Part shown: positions 63,289-64,000 of the stretch, one piece after another
Layout of the letters: each line of letters begins with the position of its first letter
How positions within the stretch are numbered: position 1 is the first letter of the stretch
Source: Mesorhizobium helmanticense
Lineage (GTDB): Bacteria; Pseudomonadota; Alphaproteobacteria; Rhizobiales; Rhizobiaceae
DNA length: 64,000 bases
Assembly: GCF_003034915.1 (NCBI RefSeq)
Contig: NZ_PZJX01000028.1
Span: forward strand, 62,001 to 126,000
Direction: 5' to 3'
The notes under the pieces: generated by a model
Databases searched by the model: none
What the model saw: the letters and a program-made list of their open reading frames with translations, nothing else
What the model was told of the DNA's origin: nothing
Made by a program: the position numbers and the translations under genes

Positions 63289-64000
63289 ATGCAGTTCATC
63301 GATCTTGGCGCGCAACGCGAACGCATCCGCGACCGGCTGAAAGCCGCGATCGACCGCGTCGTTGACGACGGCCGCTATATCCTCGGACCAGAAGTCACCG
63401 AATTCGAGAACAAGCTAGCCGCCTATGTCGGCACCAAGCATGTCGTGGCCTGCGCCAACGGCACCGACGCCCTACTCTTGCCGCTGTTTGCGGCCGGCAT
63501 TGGCCCAGGTGACGCGGTGTTCGTGCCGAGTTTCACCTTCGCCGCCACGGCGGAAGTGGTGGCGCTAGCCAAGGCCGAGCCGGTTTTCGTTGATGTCGAT
63601 CCTGAGACCTACAACATCGATATAGCCAGCCTCGAGGCGGCGATCGCGATGATCAAGAAGGAAGGCCGGTTGAGGCCGAAAGCGATCATTCCGGTCGACC
63701 TGTTCGGCCTTGCCGCCAACTATGAGGCGATCATGGCGATCGCCAACCGCGAAGGACTGTTGGTGATCGAGGATGCCGCCCAGTCGATGGGTGGCTCGCT
63801 CGACGGCACGATGTGCGGCGCGTTCGGCCATGTCGGCTCGACCAGCTTCTACCCGGCCAAGCCGCTCGGCTGCTACGGCGACGGCGGCGCGATGTTCACC
63901 AATGACGATGCGCTGGCGGAAAAGCTCCGCTCTCTCGCCTTCCACGGCAAGGGCGAAACGCAATATGATAATGTACGCGTCGGCATCAATTCGCGGCTCG
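63289..64000 (+). CDS. DegT/DnrJ/EryC1/StrS-family sugar aminotransferase (partial)
   Basis: The first 237 codons are in the window and the 3' end is cut off. N-terminus MQFIDLGAQRERIRDRLKAAI, GPEVTEFENKLAAYVG, CANGTDALLLPL, VPSFTFAATAEVVALAKA and EDAAQSMGGSLDG are family hallmarks, and the PLP lysine is Lys191 in SFYPAKPLGCYGDGG. Such enzymes make amino-sugars (for example dTDP-4-amino- or UDP-amino-sugars) for polysaccharides or lipid A. A GAGG site precedes the ATG at 63289. Adjoining 63019-63288 holds no clear gene. Confidence 0.93.
   Translation, partial: MQFIDLGAQRERIRDRLKAAIDRVVDDGRYILGPEVTEFENKLAAYVGTKHVVACANGTDALLLPLFAAGIGPGDAVFVPSFTFAATAEVVALAKAEPVFVDVDPETYNIDIASLEAAIAMIKKEGRLRPKAIIPVDLFGLAANYEAIMAIANREGLLVIEDAAQSMGGSLDGTMCGAFGHVGSTSFYPAKPLGCYGDGGAMFTNDDALAEKLRSLAFHGKGETQYDNVRVGINSRL

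Overview
The window is GC-rich chromosomal DNA of an alphaproteobacterium in the Rhizobiales, most like Mesorhizobium and its relatives. The evidence is a Ros/MucR-type zinc-finger regulator, a betI-betC-betA-betB choline-sulfate/choline operon, a glycogen cluster in the rhizobial order glgP-glgB-glgC-glgA-pgm, an FrcBCA-type fructose ABC transporter with a ROK regulator, a Rhizobium-type L-asparaginase, and a C/G-rich palindromic intergenic repeat of a kind common in these genomes. The assignment rests on recognition of gene content and protein sequence only. I see no phage genes, transposase, integrase or CRISPR array.

Layout. 1-13 kb is mixed housekeeping: sufE, a MucR-like regulator, a secreted SH3-like protein, an S9 oligopeptidase, a SET-domain protein, a Lon N-domain protein without ATPase or protease, a cytochrome c'/di-heme cytochrome pair, Fe superoxide dismutase, a class IV aminotransferase, an L-2-haloacid dehalogenase, a Tat/lipobox L,D-transpeptidase and a HerA/DUF853 ATPase. 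13-21 kb holds the two methylmalonyl-CoA mutase subunits, a solitary AbrB-like antitoxin, a Gre-like factor, a Tat-exported beta-helix protein, an L-asparaginase and an SCP2-type thiolase. 21.4-27.7 kb is the osmolyte operon betI-betC-(threonine/serine dehydratase)-betA-betB behind a perfect inverted repeat that is probably the BetI operator. 27.7-31.5 kb has a divergent LysR/NmrA pair, a phosphomannomutase-type enzyme and tRNA-Pro(CGG).

31.6-43.6 kb contains two transport operons on the minus strand. The first is a LacI-regulated RbsABC-like sugar importer that ends in a protein of unknown function, the only candidate enzyme of that operon. The second is an oligopeptide importer, oppA-oppB-oppC plus a fused double ATPase. 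44-57 kb is the glycogen cluster (glgP, glgB, glgC, glgA, pgm, glgX and a GH13 alpha-glucosidase). 57-63 kb is the fructose-type system: frcB-frcC-frcA on one strand and, divergently, a ROK regulator, a FucU/RbsD mutarotase and a PfkB sugar kinase. The window ends inside a DegT-family aminotransferase.

The genes read as a carbon-storage, sugar-uptake and osmolyte-use segment. Phosphoglucomutase, GlgC and GlgA build glycogen, GlgB branches it, and GlgP, GlgX and the alpha-glucosidase take it apart; the three ABC importers bring in sugars and peptides. The most notable patterns are: (i) perfect GC-rich stem-loops directly after the binding-protein gene in all three ABC operons; (ii) paired LacI-type half-palindromes exactly 21 bp apart that overlap the lacI start codon; (iii) the deaminase inserted in the bet operon; (iv) the unrecognised terminal gene of the LacI operon; and (v) several domain-level oddities: an Asp-for-Cys zinc finger, a Lon N-domain-only protein and a Gre factor with an altered tip.
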